A DNA stretch of 47,659 nt from Patescibacteria group bacterium (GCA_028716725.1 JAQUPG010000001.1:1-47659), one strand, 5' to 3'; shown: positions 39,385 to 46,672, numbered from the stretch's first letter. Notes: generated from the sequence alone by a model not told the origin. Numbers and translations: made by a program.

Positions 39385-40170
39385 ATGAGAGAAATTATTA
39401 CTAGTGCTCAAAATCAGAAAATCAAAGAAATAATCAGACTGCGAAAGCCGAGAGAAAGGAAGAAACAGGACTTAATTATCGTGGAAGGTTGGCAGGAAAT
39501 AGGACTGGCTCGGCAAGCCGGTTTGGAAATTACTGAATTATTTTTTTGCCAGGATTTTGCCGGCAGTAAAAAAATAGAAGACCTGCCCGAAGAAAAATTA
39601 GCGCCGGTTGTTCCGACTGTTTTTACTAAAATTTCTTATCGGGAAAATCCGGATGGATTTTTAGCTTTGGCTAAACCAAAATATCCGACGCTGGAAAAAG
39701 TCAAATTAAATAAAAATCCTTTAATTATAATTTTAGAATCTTTGGAAAAGCCGGGAAATTTAGGCGCGATTTTGCGGAGCGCGGATGCGGCCGGAGTTGA
39801 TGCGGTTATCGTGGCTGACCCGAAAACCGATATTTATAATCCTAATGTTATCCGGGCCAGTCTGGGCACGGTTTTTACTAATCAAGTGGCGGCGGCCGGG
39901 GCCGAAGAAATAAAAAAGTGGCTGGCTAAAAATAAAATTAAATCTTTCGCCGCCACGCCGGAAGCGAAAAAATTGTATACCGAAGCCAATTATAAGGGGG
40001 CGGCGGCAATTATAATGGGCGAGGAGCATCCGGGCTTAAGCAAGGACTGGTTAAAAAATGCTTCAGAAAAAATAAGGATTCCGATGGCCGGTAAAATCGA
40101 TTCTTTAAACGTTTCTGTAAGCACGGCCATAATTTTATTTGAAGCCATTAGGAAGAGAAAGAAGAAATAA
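39385..40170 (+). CDS. SpoU/TrmH-family 2'-O-methyltransferase
   Basis: This 261-residue protein has an N-terminal substrate-binding part (about 1-95, ITSAQNQKIKEIIRLRKPRERKKQ). The SPOUT knot domain (about 108-258) has motif 1 ESLEKPGNLGAILRSADAAG, motif 2 IIMGEEHPGLS and motif 3 IPMAGKIDSLNVSVSTAIILFEAIRK. It methylates a ribose in rRNA or tRNA. RlmB-like or TrmH-like specificity cannot be settled by eye. The promoter of a possible RNA starts right after the stop. Confidence 0.93.
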   Translation: MREIITSAQNQKIKEIIRLRKPRERKKQDLIIVEGWQEIGLARQAGLEITELFFCQDFAGSKKIEDLPEEKLAPVVPTVFTKISYRENPDGFLALAKPKYPTLEKVKLNKNPLIIILESLEKPGNLGAILRSADAAGVDAVIVADPKTDIYNPNVIRASLGTVFTNQVAAAGAEEIKKWLAKNKIKSFAATPEAKKLYTEANYKGAAAIIMGEEHPGLSKDWLKNASEKIRIPMAGKIDSLNVSVSTAIILFEAIRKRKKK

Positions 40171-40171
40171 G

Positions 40172-40200
40172 TTGACTTTTACCCTTATTTTTGCTATATT
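40172..40200 (+). promoter_or_regulatory. Promoter upstream of tRNA-Arg
   Basis: TTGACT (40172-40177), exactly 17 bp, TATATT (40195-40200). It is more than 150 bp from the tRNA. Confidence 0.7.
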
Positions 40201-40206
40201 ATATAT

Positions 40207-40325
40207 ATCCCGAGTAATCGGGATTTATATTTGCGCCCATAGTTTCCGCCAGAGGCGGATCGGCCTTTAGCTGACAATGGATACCTGCCTGCCGGCAGGC
40301 AGGGAACACCAGCCTTTTTTGCTCG
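40207..40325 (+). ncRNA. Possible small RNA or tRNA-Arg leader
   Basis: It holds hairpins CCCGAGTAATCGGG and CCGCCAGAGGCGG, and the palindrome CCTGCCTGCCGGCAGGCAGG. GTTTCC / GGGAAC can pair around them, and the stretch ends in CCAGCCTTTTTTG. There is no protein frame. It could be a separate transcript or simply repeats upstream of the tRNA. Confidence 0.35.
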
Positions 40326-40355
40326 ACATAATATAATGCCAAATTTATTTTTTTA

Positions 40356-40427
40356 GTCCTCGTAGTTCAACGGATAGAACAGCGGCCTTCTAAGCCGCGG
40401 ATCTAGGTTCGATTCCTAGCGAGGGCA
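40356..40427 (+). tRNA. tRNA-Arg (anticodon TCT)
   Basis: Acceptor stem GTCCTCG/CGAGGGC (one G-U pair), discriminator A. The anticodon stem is GCGGC/GCCGC with loop CTTCTAA. The T arm is TAGG-TTCGATT-CCTA. CCA is not encoded. Confidence 0.95.
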
Positions 40428-40526
40428 CACGCTGTTGTTGGTTCGACTCGCCCCGCTTAAAATGAGCGAAGCGAATTTTATGTGGGGTTCCTGCTGGGCG
40501 TACGGGTTATTTTTAAATTCAATTAT

Positions 40527-41069
40527 ATGAATTATTTAAGTCTGGGTATCCAAATTATAATCATGCTCCTTTTTATCGTTTTCGCGGTTTTTTTCTTAGT
40601 CCAGTTTTATAATATCGTTTTTCGCGGCTATGCCCCGTTTATTTCTTCCAAGAAGAAAATTATTAAAAAAATCATTGAGAAGCTGGATTTAAAGGAAGAC
40701 GGGGTTATTTATGAATTAGGCTGCGGCAGCGCCGGATTTCTGCGCGCCGCCCGGGAGAAGTTTCCTAAAGCTAGATTGGTCGGCTTTGAATATTCTTTTC
40801 TGCCTTACGTAATCGCCCAGATTCAAAATAGCTTAAGTAAGAGTAAAATTATTGTCAGAAAGGAAAATATTTTTAAAATTAGTCTTAACGAAGCCGATGT
40901 CTTGTATTGCTATTTAAATATTTTGACTATGAAAAGATTAGAAGATAAAATCAAAGCCGAGGGCAAGCCGGGGTTAAAGATTATCAGCTACCAGTTTCCT
41001 TTGCCTAATATAAAAGCGGGAGAAATTTTAGAGGACGGGAAGGATAAGGTTTATTTTTACAGTTTGTAG
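40527..41069 (+). CDS. Membrane-anchored class I methyltransferase
   Basis: This 180-residue protein starts at the ATG at 40527; the frame is open to 40482, but the added part reads through tRNA-flanking sequence. A single N-terminal helix (about 6-30) anchors it. The soluble part begins about residue 48, with motif I VIYELGCGSAGFLRAAREKFP, the acidic end of strand 2 (VGFEYS), and ADVLYCYLNILTM. It resembles small Dot1-like/PrmA-like methylases common in Parcubacteria. Substrate unknown. Confidence 0.75.
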   Translation: MNYLSLGIQIIIMLLFIVFAVFFLVQFYNIVFRGYAPFISSKKKIIKKIIEKLDLKEDGVIYELGCGSAGFLRAAREKFPKARLVGFEYSFLPYVIAQIQNSLSKSKIIVRKENIFKISLNEADVLYCYLNILTMKRLEDKIKAEGKPGLKIISYQFPLPNIKAGEILEDGKDKVYFYSL

Positions 41070-41086
41070 TGAATAGATTAAAAATA

Positions 41087-41195
41087 GAATAAACCCCCAG
41101 AGGGGTGGCTATAGTACAACGGTTAGTACATCGGGTTGTGGTCCCGATGACCTGGGTTCGACTCCCAGTAGCCACCCCTTTGGGGGTTTTTGTTT
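41087..41195 (+). terminator. Extended stem and terminator around tRNA-His
   Basis: AAACCCCCAGAGGG before the tRNA pairs with CCCTTTGGGGGTTT after it (two mismatches), in line with the acceptor stem. The 3' side ends in a T run, so the same sequence serves as terminator. Confidence 0.65.
41104..41176 (+). tRNA. tRNA-His (anticodon GTG)
   Basis: Acceptor stem GTGGCTA/TAGCCAC plus the extra G at -1 facing C73, which is diagnostic for tRNA-His. The anticodon stem is CGGG/CCCG around a TTGTGGT loop. CCA is not encoded. The gene is enclosed in flanking sequences that extend the acceptor stem (see findings). Confidence 0.95.
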
Positions 41196-41202
41196 TCCTG
41201 AA

Positions 41203-41244
41203 TAAAAAAATAGACCAACCCTAGAATGTTAATAGGATTGGTCT
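41203..41244 (-). terminator. Terminator of the minus-strand orphan gene
   Basis: AGACCAATCCTA and TAGGGTTGGTCT on the minus strand form a stem with one mismatch, followed by a T tract (41212-41203). Confidence 0.8.
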
Positions 41245-41266
41245 CTTGTATGTTCCTTTTTACCTC

Positions 41267-42058
41267 TTATCTCTTAGCGATAATGGGCGTGACTGACTCC
41301 GCCGGAATCCCTGACTCAATGAGCAGCTGCTTTAATCGCTCGCAGAATTTTCCAACCTGGCCGCATTTGACGTCAACCGTGGTTTTTCTTCCTCTGCCCA
41401 GGCATTCCCGGATTGATTCCGCGGGAAGAGCATAAGATAAGACCAGCTCGTTGCCTTGATAACCGGTCATATAATGGTCAAAGGTTGACTTGGGCAATGA
41501 CAGCAGCTGAAACGTCAACGGTTCGGTTAATTTACTGCTCCAAATACCCAGGCTGACGCCGATTTGGTTCGTTTTTTTCGAGAAATAACAATAGGTCTCA
41601 AAGTCGGCGCCGAAAATGTTGACAAGGAACGATTGCAGGCCGGAAGAAACATCTGGGCCGTGAATCAATTTTGCCCTGGTTTCTTTCTGGAAATCAAAGC
41701 GGTCCCGGCCGTCATGCAGTTTGCGGAAATAATAATCCGTTAAATTTTCGTTCTTTCCCTGGTAAACGGAGGAAAAAAGATATAACGTTATCTTATCTTG
41801 TTCTTCCGGCGTTCCTCGCAGTGTGTTTTTTAATTCCAGGGCTTTCGGCTCCATTAAGGAAGGAAGATCCTGAAAAAATTTCCTCAATGCGACGAAGTCA
41901 TCGCGAAGAAGCCGGCAGTTGGCAGGCAGGCGGTCATGAAGCTTTTCCAGGTGGTGGACGCTTCTGGCTCCGCAGAGTAAGTGCCAGAAAGGTTCATCCA
42001 TCTCGCAGTCAAACAGAAACCCCAGCCTGTCTCTCATGACCTCGTTTAAAGAACTCAT
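41267..42058 (-). CDS. Protein of unknown function with a long structured leader
   Basis: This 263-residue protein starts at the ATG at 42058, supported by AAAGGAG five bases upstream; an in-frame ATG at 42094 lies inside the leader. It has no signal peptide or membrane helix. The N-terminal half is helical (MSSLNEVMRDRLGFLFDCEMDEPFWHLL), and the second half alternates strands, with LNIFGADFETYCYF and ELVLSYALPAESIRECLG. No family is recognised. The strong promoter, good ribosome binding site, position beside tRNA-His and codon style unlike its neighbours hint at acquisition. Confidence 0.65.
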   Translation of the reverse strand: MSSLNEVMRDRLGFLFDCEMDEPFWHLLCGARSVHHLEKLHDRLPANCRLLRDDFVALRKFFQDLPSLMEPKALELKNTLRGTPEEQDKITLYLFSSVYQGKNENLTDYYFRKLHDGRDRFDFQKETRAKLIHGPDVSSGLQSFLVNIFGADFETYCYFSKKTNQIGVSLGIWSSKLTEPLTFQLLSLPKSTFDHYMTGYQGNELVLSYALPAESIRECLGRGRKTTVDVKCGQVGKFCERLKQLLIESGIPAESVTPIIAKR

Positions 42059-42352
42059 TTCAACTCCTTTGGTCAAAATCGGAATTATCGCCAAAACCTT
42101 CTCCTGAAGGATTTTATACTGCTTTGACCCGGGCAGTATGAAAATGGCGCCCCAGCGTTTTTCGCTTCGCCTTTGGGGTGTTAAATTCCTAGCAGCCCAT
42201 CGCTCCGGCGATGTTTTTGCTGATTTTTCAGCAAGGCTGTTTTTCTTCCGGACGATTAGAAGAAATGGTTAGCAACAAAAAAATCTATTAATAACCATAT
42301 CCCCAAATCGTGCCGAATATATGACTGTATCATAAAATATATCCAAAGTCAA
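42059..42352 (-). promoter_or_regulatory. Promoter and about 260-nt structured leader
   Basis: Minus-strand TTGACT (42352-42347), 17-bp spacer, TACAGT (42329-42324). The leader has several hairpins: GCTGAAAAATCAGC (about 42220), a CACCCCA/TGGGGCG arm pair (about 42147-42182), ATACTGC/GCAGTAT (42116-42139) and AAAATCCTTC/GAAGGTTTT (42093-42115). The last ends 35 nt before the start codon. A regulatory RNA is possible. Confidence 0.55.
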
Positions 42353-42421
42353 TCCTAAAACAAAAAAACCCTCCAAAGGGCGGATTAGGGGATAAAACAG
42401 GGTATTATTTATTAATTTAAT

Positions 42422-42447
42422 CCCCTTGTTTGCTCCAAACAAGGGAA
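42422..42447 (-). terminator. Terminator of the winged-helix gene
   Basis: CCCTTGTTT and AAACAAGGG (42424-42446) form a perfect 9-bp stem with a five-base loop; AT-rich sequence follows on the minus strand. Confidence 0.7.
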
Positions 42448-42450
42448 TTA

Positions 42451-43065
42451 TTATTTAACCAACATATAGAAAATTTTAGGGCCGGTTTTGCCCATTTGGG
42501 TTAATTTTCCCTGCTTTTCCAGCTTGTTTAAATAAAATCGCGCTCTGTCATCTGACAATCCGGTTAATTCCCGCGCTGCCTTATTATCCACCCGGTTATT
42601 CGCTAAAGCATAATCCAAAATCTTTTTTTCATTTTCCTCAACCTTTTTTAGCCGTTTAGCATTAGCTGCCACTCGCAATTGCCTAAGCTTATCCTTAAAT
42701 TGGGTATTAAAATTTGCCTCGTCATCTTTGGATGACGGGTCTGCGGTTGGCGCGGGCGCGGGCGCGGGCGCGGGGGTGGATGGCCCGGGATCAGGCTTAA
42801 CTTCAGGCAAAGGCGTTTCAGTTTCTGTAATTTCCGCAGGTTTAACTTCCTCGGCGGGTTCGGCAAGCGGGTTTGGCTCTGTTGGAGCAGGTGAAGCCAA
42901 AGCAGGTTCAGTTGCCGTAGTCTCAGGTGGAGTCGCAGGTTTTTCTTTTATAGGTTCTGCCATAGCTCCCTCTCCCACAGGTTTATCCTCCGTAGCTTCA
43001 GCAGAAGCGGAGGAGGGTTCGCTGTGGGGGAGGGCTGGGGTGGGGGTTTTAGTTTCTTCAGTCAT
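42451..43065 (-). CDS. Winged-helix protein with disordered Pro/Ala/Glu-rich N-terminus
   Basis: This 204-residue protein. Residues about 1-112 are low complexity (Pro, Ala, Glu, Thr; PAPAPAPAP near the end). Residues about 120-204 form a winged helix-turn-helix: EENEKKILDYALANNRVDNKAARELTGLSDDRARFYLNKLEKQGKLTQMG. Residues about 11-33 (from 42968-43034) come from a palindromic repeat read in frame. It is a probable DNA-binding protein. The gene diverges from 43256 across a region holding a promoter and a hairpin. The function is unknown. Confidence 0.7.
   Translation of the reverse strand: MTEETKTPTPALPHSEPSSASAEATEDKPVGEGAMAEPIKEKPATPPETTATEPALASPAPTEPNPLAEPAEEVKPAEITETETPLPEVKPDPGPSTPAPAPAPAPTADPSSKDDEANFNTQFKDKLRQLRVAANAKRLKKVEENEKKILDYALANNRVDNKAARELTGLSDDRARFYLNKLEKQGKLTQMGKTGPKIFYMLVK
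42968..43034. repeat. In-frame palindromic repeat inside the winged-helix gene
   Basis: CCCTCTCCCACAG (42968-42980) pairs with CTGTGGGGGAGGG (43022-43034), one mismatch. Nested inside is CCTCCG/CGGAGG (42987-43013). It is similar in style to the repeat in the RNA methylase gene. Confidence 0.75.
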
Positions 43066-43099
43066 AATAATATTTTAGCATGATTACCCTGAAAAATCA

Positions 43100-43204
43100 T
43101 TGACAAAGATTTTTAAAGTGTTAAGCTAAGACTAGCAAATATATGTGTAAAATCACTTAAAAATCGTTAAACCCAAACCGGCCTGCGTCGGTTTGTTTTG
43201 TTTT
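43100..43204 (+). promoter_or_regulatory. Promoter and attenuator-like hairpin before the unknown membrane protein
   Basis: TTGACA (43100-43105) with TAAGCT/TAAGACT 16-21 bp on, then AAACCG (43175-43180) pairing with CGGTTT (43189-43194) followed by GTTTTGTTTT. The hairpin lies 52 bp before the gene at 43256. Confidence 0.5.
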
Positions 43205-43255
43205 AAAAATTTATTTTTGATAAGAAAACAAATTTAGCAGGACATAAGAAATTAT

Positions 43256-44440
43256 ATGCAAAAAATAACAAAAGAGTTTAGAATTAAACCCTCCAGTATA
43301 ACAGAAGATAGTTTGAAAGAATTAGGAAAAGTACTTGAAAAACAAATAAAGGAAAGAAGGGATGTGGAAGAAAAAGGAGGGGAAAGGAGGTCAAATTGCG
43401 GAGTTTTGTATACTATTAGATCTGAGGATGAAAGTATTGAATATGTTTCAATGGATGATTTATTGAATTCTAGCAGTAAACCCAACAAAATAAAATCAAT
43501 TTCTTTTAGGGTAAATCATTATGATGATGATTATGTGGATATTTATTTTAGGATAGGAAAATATTCTGCAGGTGAGAAGGTAGAAATATCCAGTAAAAAC
43601 GAAGGGGAGATGTTGGCGACAGAAAAAAGTTTAAAAATAATTTTTGAAAAGTATTCCCTGAGTTATGGTTGGTTTTTAAATAAATGCTATGAAATAAAGG
43701 TTAATGTTTTGGCTGTATTAGTAAGTTTGTTGGCCGTTTTTTTAATTGTAAAAACACTTACTATTTTTTATCCGCAAATACAGTATAGCAATACGATAAA
43801 TTTTGCCTTGTATTATTTTATTTTTTTTGCTTTGTATATTGTGAATTTAGTTATTTTAAAATTATACTTTCCTTTTTATATGATAGATTTGTCCGGAAAT
43901 TCGAGCAGAAAGATCTTCTTAAAGTTTTTTTCTTTTATTTTTACTATAATAATAATACCATCGATCCCTTATGGTTATAATTTATTGAAAGAGGAACAAA
44001 TTATCAAAGAATTTTCTGATGGCACAGCTATAAATGTTATTGAACATTTAGATAGCGGAAAGAATATTTGGGATGTTTCGGGAAATGTTTTTGGTTATAT
44101 TTCACCTTATTCCGTTAATTACGCCTTTTTAAATCCATATAAAAATATTTCTGTTAAAGACAAGAAGGAAGATGGCTATTTTGAAGTTCAAAAAATTAAA
44201 GATGAGTTATTTTTAATTGGTTCTATTAACGATGAGGATTATAACAAGGCAATTGAAAAAGATGAAATAAAAATAGTTCTCCACTCAAATTTGACTGACT
44301 ATTTTAAACATGAAATCGCATTAAAAATAACTGAAAGTAATTTCTTAAATATAAGAGAAATTGAAATTAATGATAAGAAGATTTATGTTTTAGATATGAA
44401 ATCACACGGTTTTGTAATTAAAAATATTAAAACTCACTAA
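43256..44440 (+). CDS. Membrane protein with soluble ends, unknown
   Basis: This 394-residue protein. Residues 1-150 are soluble and hydrophilic (strands such as KITKEFRIKPSSI and VNHYDDDYVDIYFRIG). Three helices lie at about 155-178, 185-208 and 222-240. A C-terminal soluble part (about 245-394) contains KEFSDGTAINVIEHLDSG. AT-rich codon use is stronger than in neighbours. No family is recognised. The N-terminal part looks beta-rich and could be a sensor. Possible transfer, based on composition only. Confidence 0.6.
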   Translation: MQKITKEFRIKPSSITEDSLKELGKVLEKQIKERRDVEEKGGERRSNCGVLYTIRSEDESIEYVSMDDLLNSSSKPNKIKSISFRVNHYDDDYVDIYFRIGKYSAGEKVEISSKNEGEMLATEKSLKIIFEKYSLSYGWFLNKCYEIKVNVLAVLVSLLAVFLIVKTLTIFYPQIQYSNTINFALYYFIFFALYIVNLVILKLYFPFYMIDLSGNSSRKIFLKFFSFIFTIIIIPSIPYGYNLLKEEQIIKEFSDGTAINVIEHLDSGKNIWDVSGNVFGYISPYSVNYAFLNPYKNISVKDKKEDGYFEVQKIKDELFLIGSINDEDYNKAIEKDEIKIVLHSNLTDYFKHEIALKITESNFLNIREIEINDKKIYVLDMKSHGFVIKNIKTH

Positions 44441-44515
44441 AAAATTATTTTTCCAGGCAAGATATATTTTTATAATAATATTTCGCAGTCTCCACCCGGC
44501 ACTACGACAAAAAAT

Positions 44516-44546
44516 CCCCACCTCCTCTCGGAGGCGGTTTTTTTGT
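44516..44546 (+). terminator. Terminator hairpin
   Basis: CACCTCC-TCTC-GGAGGCGG with a following run of seven T. Confidence 0.75.
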
Positions 44547-44566
44547 TTACTTTCTCTCCCTATAAC

Positions 44567-44597
44567 AAAAGCCGCGCTTTGGGCGTGGTTTTTTTGT
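44567..44597 (+). terminator. Second terminator, repeated at 46307
   Basis: AAAAGCCGCGC-TTTGG-GCGTGGTTTTTTT. The sequence TATAACAAAAGCCGCGCTTT occurs again at 46301-46320, so it is a dispersed terminator element. Confidence 0.78.
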
Positions 44598-44672
44598 TTG
44601 ACCCTTTTTAAATTTTTTGTTAAGGTTTAGCTAATGAAAAAAATGTTCTTTAATTTTCAAAGGGGGTAAATT

Positions 44673-45416
44673 GTGGGCATTGATTTTTGGCTAATAGCGA
44701 TTTTGGCCGTAGTTTTAATCGGCTTTTCCAAAGCCGGATTCGGAGGCGGGCCCGGAGTCTTGGCTACGCCGATTTTAGCCGCGGTTTGCGGGCCGACCAA
44801 GGCGATTGCGATTATGCTTCCGATTATGATCTTCTGCGACCTCTGCTGCGTTTTCATTTTCCGCAAAGGCCGGGTCTGGAAAAAAGTTTTTAATCTTTTG
44901 GGCGGTTTTTTTGTCGGCCTTCTTATTGCTACTTTTTTCTTAAAAGAGCTTCCCGGGCAGGAAGTCTGGCTTAAAAAAGCTATCGGCTCTCTGGCGATTG
45001 TTTTCGGGGCTTCGTATTTCTTTTTGTTTAAAGACAATAGGATTGAGAAATACGTGCCGCAGAAAACCTGGTTCGGGCTTGCCCTCGGGGTTCTGGCCGG
45101 AATCGTTTCCACTCTGGCGCACGCCGCCGGGCCTTTGACAACCATGTATTTCCTGTCCCAGGGCCAGAGGAAAGAAAATTTTATGGGCAGTATCGTGGTT
45201 TACGCCTTTATCGGCAATTGCCTTAAACTCCCGTCTTATTTTTTTTCCGGGATATTGACGAGAGAGACTCTGTCTTTTTCTCTGCCTCTTCTTTTAGCCG
45301 CGGTTTTCGGCATCGGGCTGGGCTGGTATTTAAACCGGCGTTTGTCAGATATGAAATTCAAAGGCGCGGTTAACGGAATTCTGGTCGCTATCGGATTGTA
45401 CCTTGTCGCGTTTTAA
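44673..45416 (+). CDS. TauE/SafE-family membrane transporter
   Basis: This 247-residue protein has about eight helices. The GTG at 44673 is preceded by AGGGGG eight bases upstream. The N-terminal repeat WLIAILAVVLIGFSKAGFGGGPG has the Gly-rich G-F-GGG pattern of the family, and a second repeat begins WFGLALGVLAGIVSTLAHAAGP. Family members export sulfite, sulfoacetate or similar anions. No sulfur gene is adjacent. A good terminator follows (45425-45462). Confidence 0.85.
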   Translation: MGIDFWLIAILAVVLIGFSKAGFGGGPGVLATPILAAVCGPTKAIAIMLPIMIFCDLCCVFIFRKGRVWKKVFNLLGGFFVGLLIATFFLKELPGQEVWLKKAIGSLAIVFGASYFFLFKDNRIEKYVPQKTWFGLALGVLAGIVSTLAHAAGPLTTMYFLSQGQRKENFMGSIVVYAFIGNCLKLPSYFFSGILTRETLSFSLPLLLAAVFGIGLGWYLNRRLSDMKFKGAVNGILVAIGLYLVAF

Positions 45417-45424
45417 TTGGATAC

Positions 45425-45462
45425 AAAAAAGCCGTTCTTGAATTAATGGGAACGGTTTTTTT
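45425..45462 (+). terminator. Terminator after TauE/SafE
   Basis: AAAAAAGCCGTTC and GAACGGTTTTTTT form an 11-12-bp stem with one mismatch. Confidence 0.82.
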
Positions 45463-45470
45463 AATAACTA

Positions 45471-45518
45471 TTGACAGATAGGTTAACATATGTTAACCTT
45501 AATTATATAAGTTAACAT
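45471..45518 (+). promoter_or_regulatory. Promoter and palindromic operator of the toxin-antitoxin pair
   Basis: TTGACA (45471-45476) is followed by a perfect 18-bp palindrome GGTTAACATATGTTAACC (45481-45498) that fills the spacer and reaches the -10 position. A further half site GTTAACAT lies at 45511-45518. This is a typical autoregulated layout. Confidence 0.78.
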
Positions 45519-45530
45519 AGTTATATTTGT

Positions 45531-45788
45531 ATGAATAATAAAGAATTTTTAACAGTTAAAGAATTGGCTGATATTTTAGGAATCAGCCGAATAGCTGTTT
45601 TTAATAAAATTAAAAAAGGCCAGATTAAGGCGGAAAAAATGGGCCGGAATTTTATAATATTTAAAAAAGATATTCCGGAGATTTTAAGCGATGATTTAAC
45701 CGATAAAATTAAAAAAGAAATTGGCAAAGGCGTGGCCAAGGTAATAAGAGAATATGGTGACACCCTTAAAATGTTAGGCAATGAATAA
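45531..45788 (+). CDS. Excisionase/MerR-like DNA-binding antitoxin
   Basis: This 85-residue protein. Residues about 5-55 are a winged helix of the excisionase type (FLTVKELADILGISRIAVFNKIKKGQIKAEKMGRN). The C-terminal part (about 55-85) is a helix that could bind and mask the toxin. It overlaps the toxin gene by 8 bp, as in two-gene toxin-antitoxin operons with the antitoxin first. The palindromic operator upstream fits binding by this protein. Confidence 0.82.
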   Translation: MNNKEFLTVKELADILGISRIAVFNKIKKGQIKAEKMGRNFIIFKKDIPEILSDDLTDKIKKEIGKGVAKVIREYGDTLKMLGNE

Positions 45789-46224
45789 GATTCAAAATAT
45801 TACAATTGAGAAGATTGAACATATCGCTCATGAGCTGGCGGTCCAGACAATGAGCTGGGATGAGCCTATTCCCGCCTTTGAGACCAGGTATCCGAATGTT
45901 TTGGAAAGCTGTATAATAGTCCCGTTCCAAAAATTTGGCGGGAAGCATTTGTATGAAGGTCTGACCGGCAAGGCGGCCATGCTTTTTTATTTATTAATAA
46001 AAAACCATCCTTTCTTAAATGGCAACAAAAGGATAGCCGTAACCACTTTATTGATTTTTTTGTATCTGAATAAAAAATGGCTGAAGTCAACCGAAGTTGA
46101 ATTGTATAATCTGGCCAAATGGGTGGCGGAAAGCCCGCCGGAAGCGAAAGAGCAAGTCATTAATTATATTGAAAAATATATAAAGAAAAGACTGGTAGAA
46201 AATTTAGCGGGAACAATCGGGTAA
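45781..46224 (+). CDS. Doc/Fic-family toxin
   Basis: This 147-residue protein has the motif HPFLNGNKR at residues 76-84. The lysine in place of the second glycine of HPFxxGNGR is the Doc-like form, which phosphorylates its target (EF-Tu for phage P1 Doc) instead of attaching AMP. The usual Doc acidic residue after HxF is replaced by L-N, so activity is not certain. The start follows the antitoxin with overlap. It ends before a terminator at 46307-46333. Confidence 0.87.
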   Translation: MNKIQNITIEKIEHIAHELAVQTMSWDEPIPAFETRYPNVLESCIIVPFQKFGGKHLYEGLTGKAAMLFYLLIKNHPFLNGNKRIAVTTLLIFLYLNKKWLKSTEVELYNLAKWVAESPPEAKEQVINYIEKYIKKRLVENLAGTIG

Positions 46225-46306
46225 ACATATAAATTACAAGATTACCACTCGTCAAAAATTTATCTTCTCCTTGAAAGTGATTTTTTTCAAAAATTTTTCT
46301 TATAAC

Positions 46307-46337
46307 AAAAGCCGCGCTTTGGGCGCGGCTTTTGTTT
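46307..46337. terminator. Terminator after the toxin-antitoxin pair
   Basis: AAAAGCCGCGC (46307-46317) and its exact complement (46323-46333) with a TTTGG loop. It may also terminate the minus-strand zinc-ribbon gene. Confidence 0.85.
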
Positions 46338-46378
46338 AAGAAGTATATTAACTGATTGAGTTCAATATAATATTACTC

Positions 46379-46549
46379 TTAGAATCGTCTCGGACGATCC
46401 TGCACTTTCTGCCTGTGGCAATCACGGCAAAATAGTGGCCTGTCTCCGCTCGGTTCGAAAGGTAATTCGGTAATAGCGGCCCCGCATTGTGAGCAGGTCC
46501 AGTTTCCCTGGTACATCTTCCGGTCGCCGGCGTTGTTTTGATACGACAT
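46379..46549 (-). CDS. Small zinc-ribbon protein
   Basis: This 56-residue protein, too short for usual cut-offs. Two CxxC pairs are present: C19/C22 in NWTCSQCGAAI and C41/C44 in LFCRDCHR. Between them lies the family segment ITELPFEPSGDRP. Such CxxC zinc-ribbon proteins are common in Patescibacteria and resemble small zinc-ribbon or DksA-like finger proteins; they may bind RNA polymerase or nucleic acid. A longer frame in the same place (46348-46623, minus) is in another phase and has no ribosome binding site or family match. A perfect promoter lies upstream. Confidence 0.85.
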   Translation of the reverse strand: MSYQNNAGDRKMYQGNWTCSQCGAAITELPFEPSGDRPLFCRDCHRQKVQDRPRRF

Positions 46550-46613
46550 TCGTTTGGTTTACGTTGATTTTTTGGTTTAAAAATTGACGTAAATATTATT
46601 AAATTATGATAAC

Positions 46614-46642
46614 AGTATAGCAAAGATAAGGATTTTTGTCAA
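46614..46642 (-). promoter_or_regulatory. Promoter of the zinc-ribbon gene
   Basis: Minus strand TTGACA (46642-46637), exactly 17 bp, TATACT (46619-46614). The -35 box abuts the inverted-repeat element at 46642-46672. Confidence 0.85.
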
Positions 46643-46672
46643 CCCTATTAGAAATCTCGCTTCTAATGAGGT
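46642..46672. repeat. CCCTATTAGAA / TTCTAATGAGG inverted repeat, copy 3
   Basis: ACCCTATTAGAA (46642-46653) and TTCTAATGAGGT (46661-46672) form a 12-bp near-palindrome with one mismatch and a short spacer. It is the compact form of the CCCCRTTAGAAA elements at 4231 and 35641. Confidence 0.65.

Noticed and set aside
42728-43078. Plus-strand Gly/Ser/Ala-rich frame of 116 codons
   Set aside because: It is the complement of the Pro/Ala-rich coding region of the minus-strand winged-helix gene.
46348-46623. Minus-strand frame of 91 codons overlapping the zinc-ribbon gene
   Set aside because: Another phase gives a 56-residue protein with two CxxC pairs and a good promoter, so the longer frame is a shadow.
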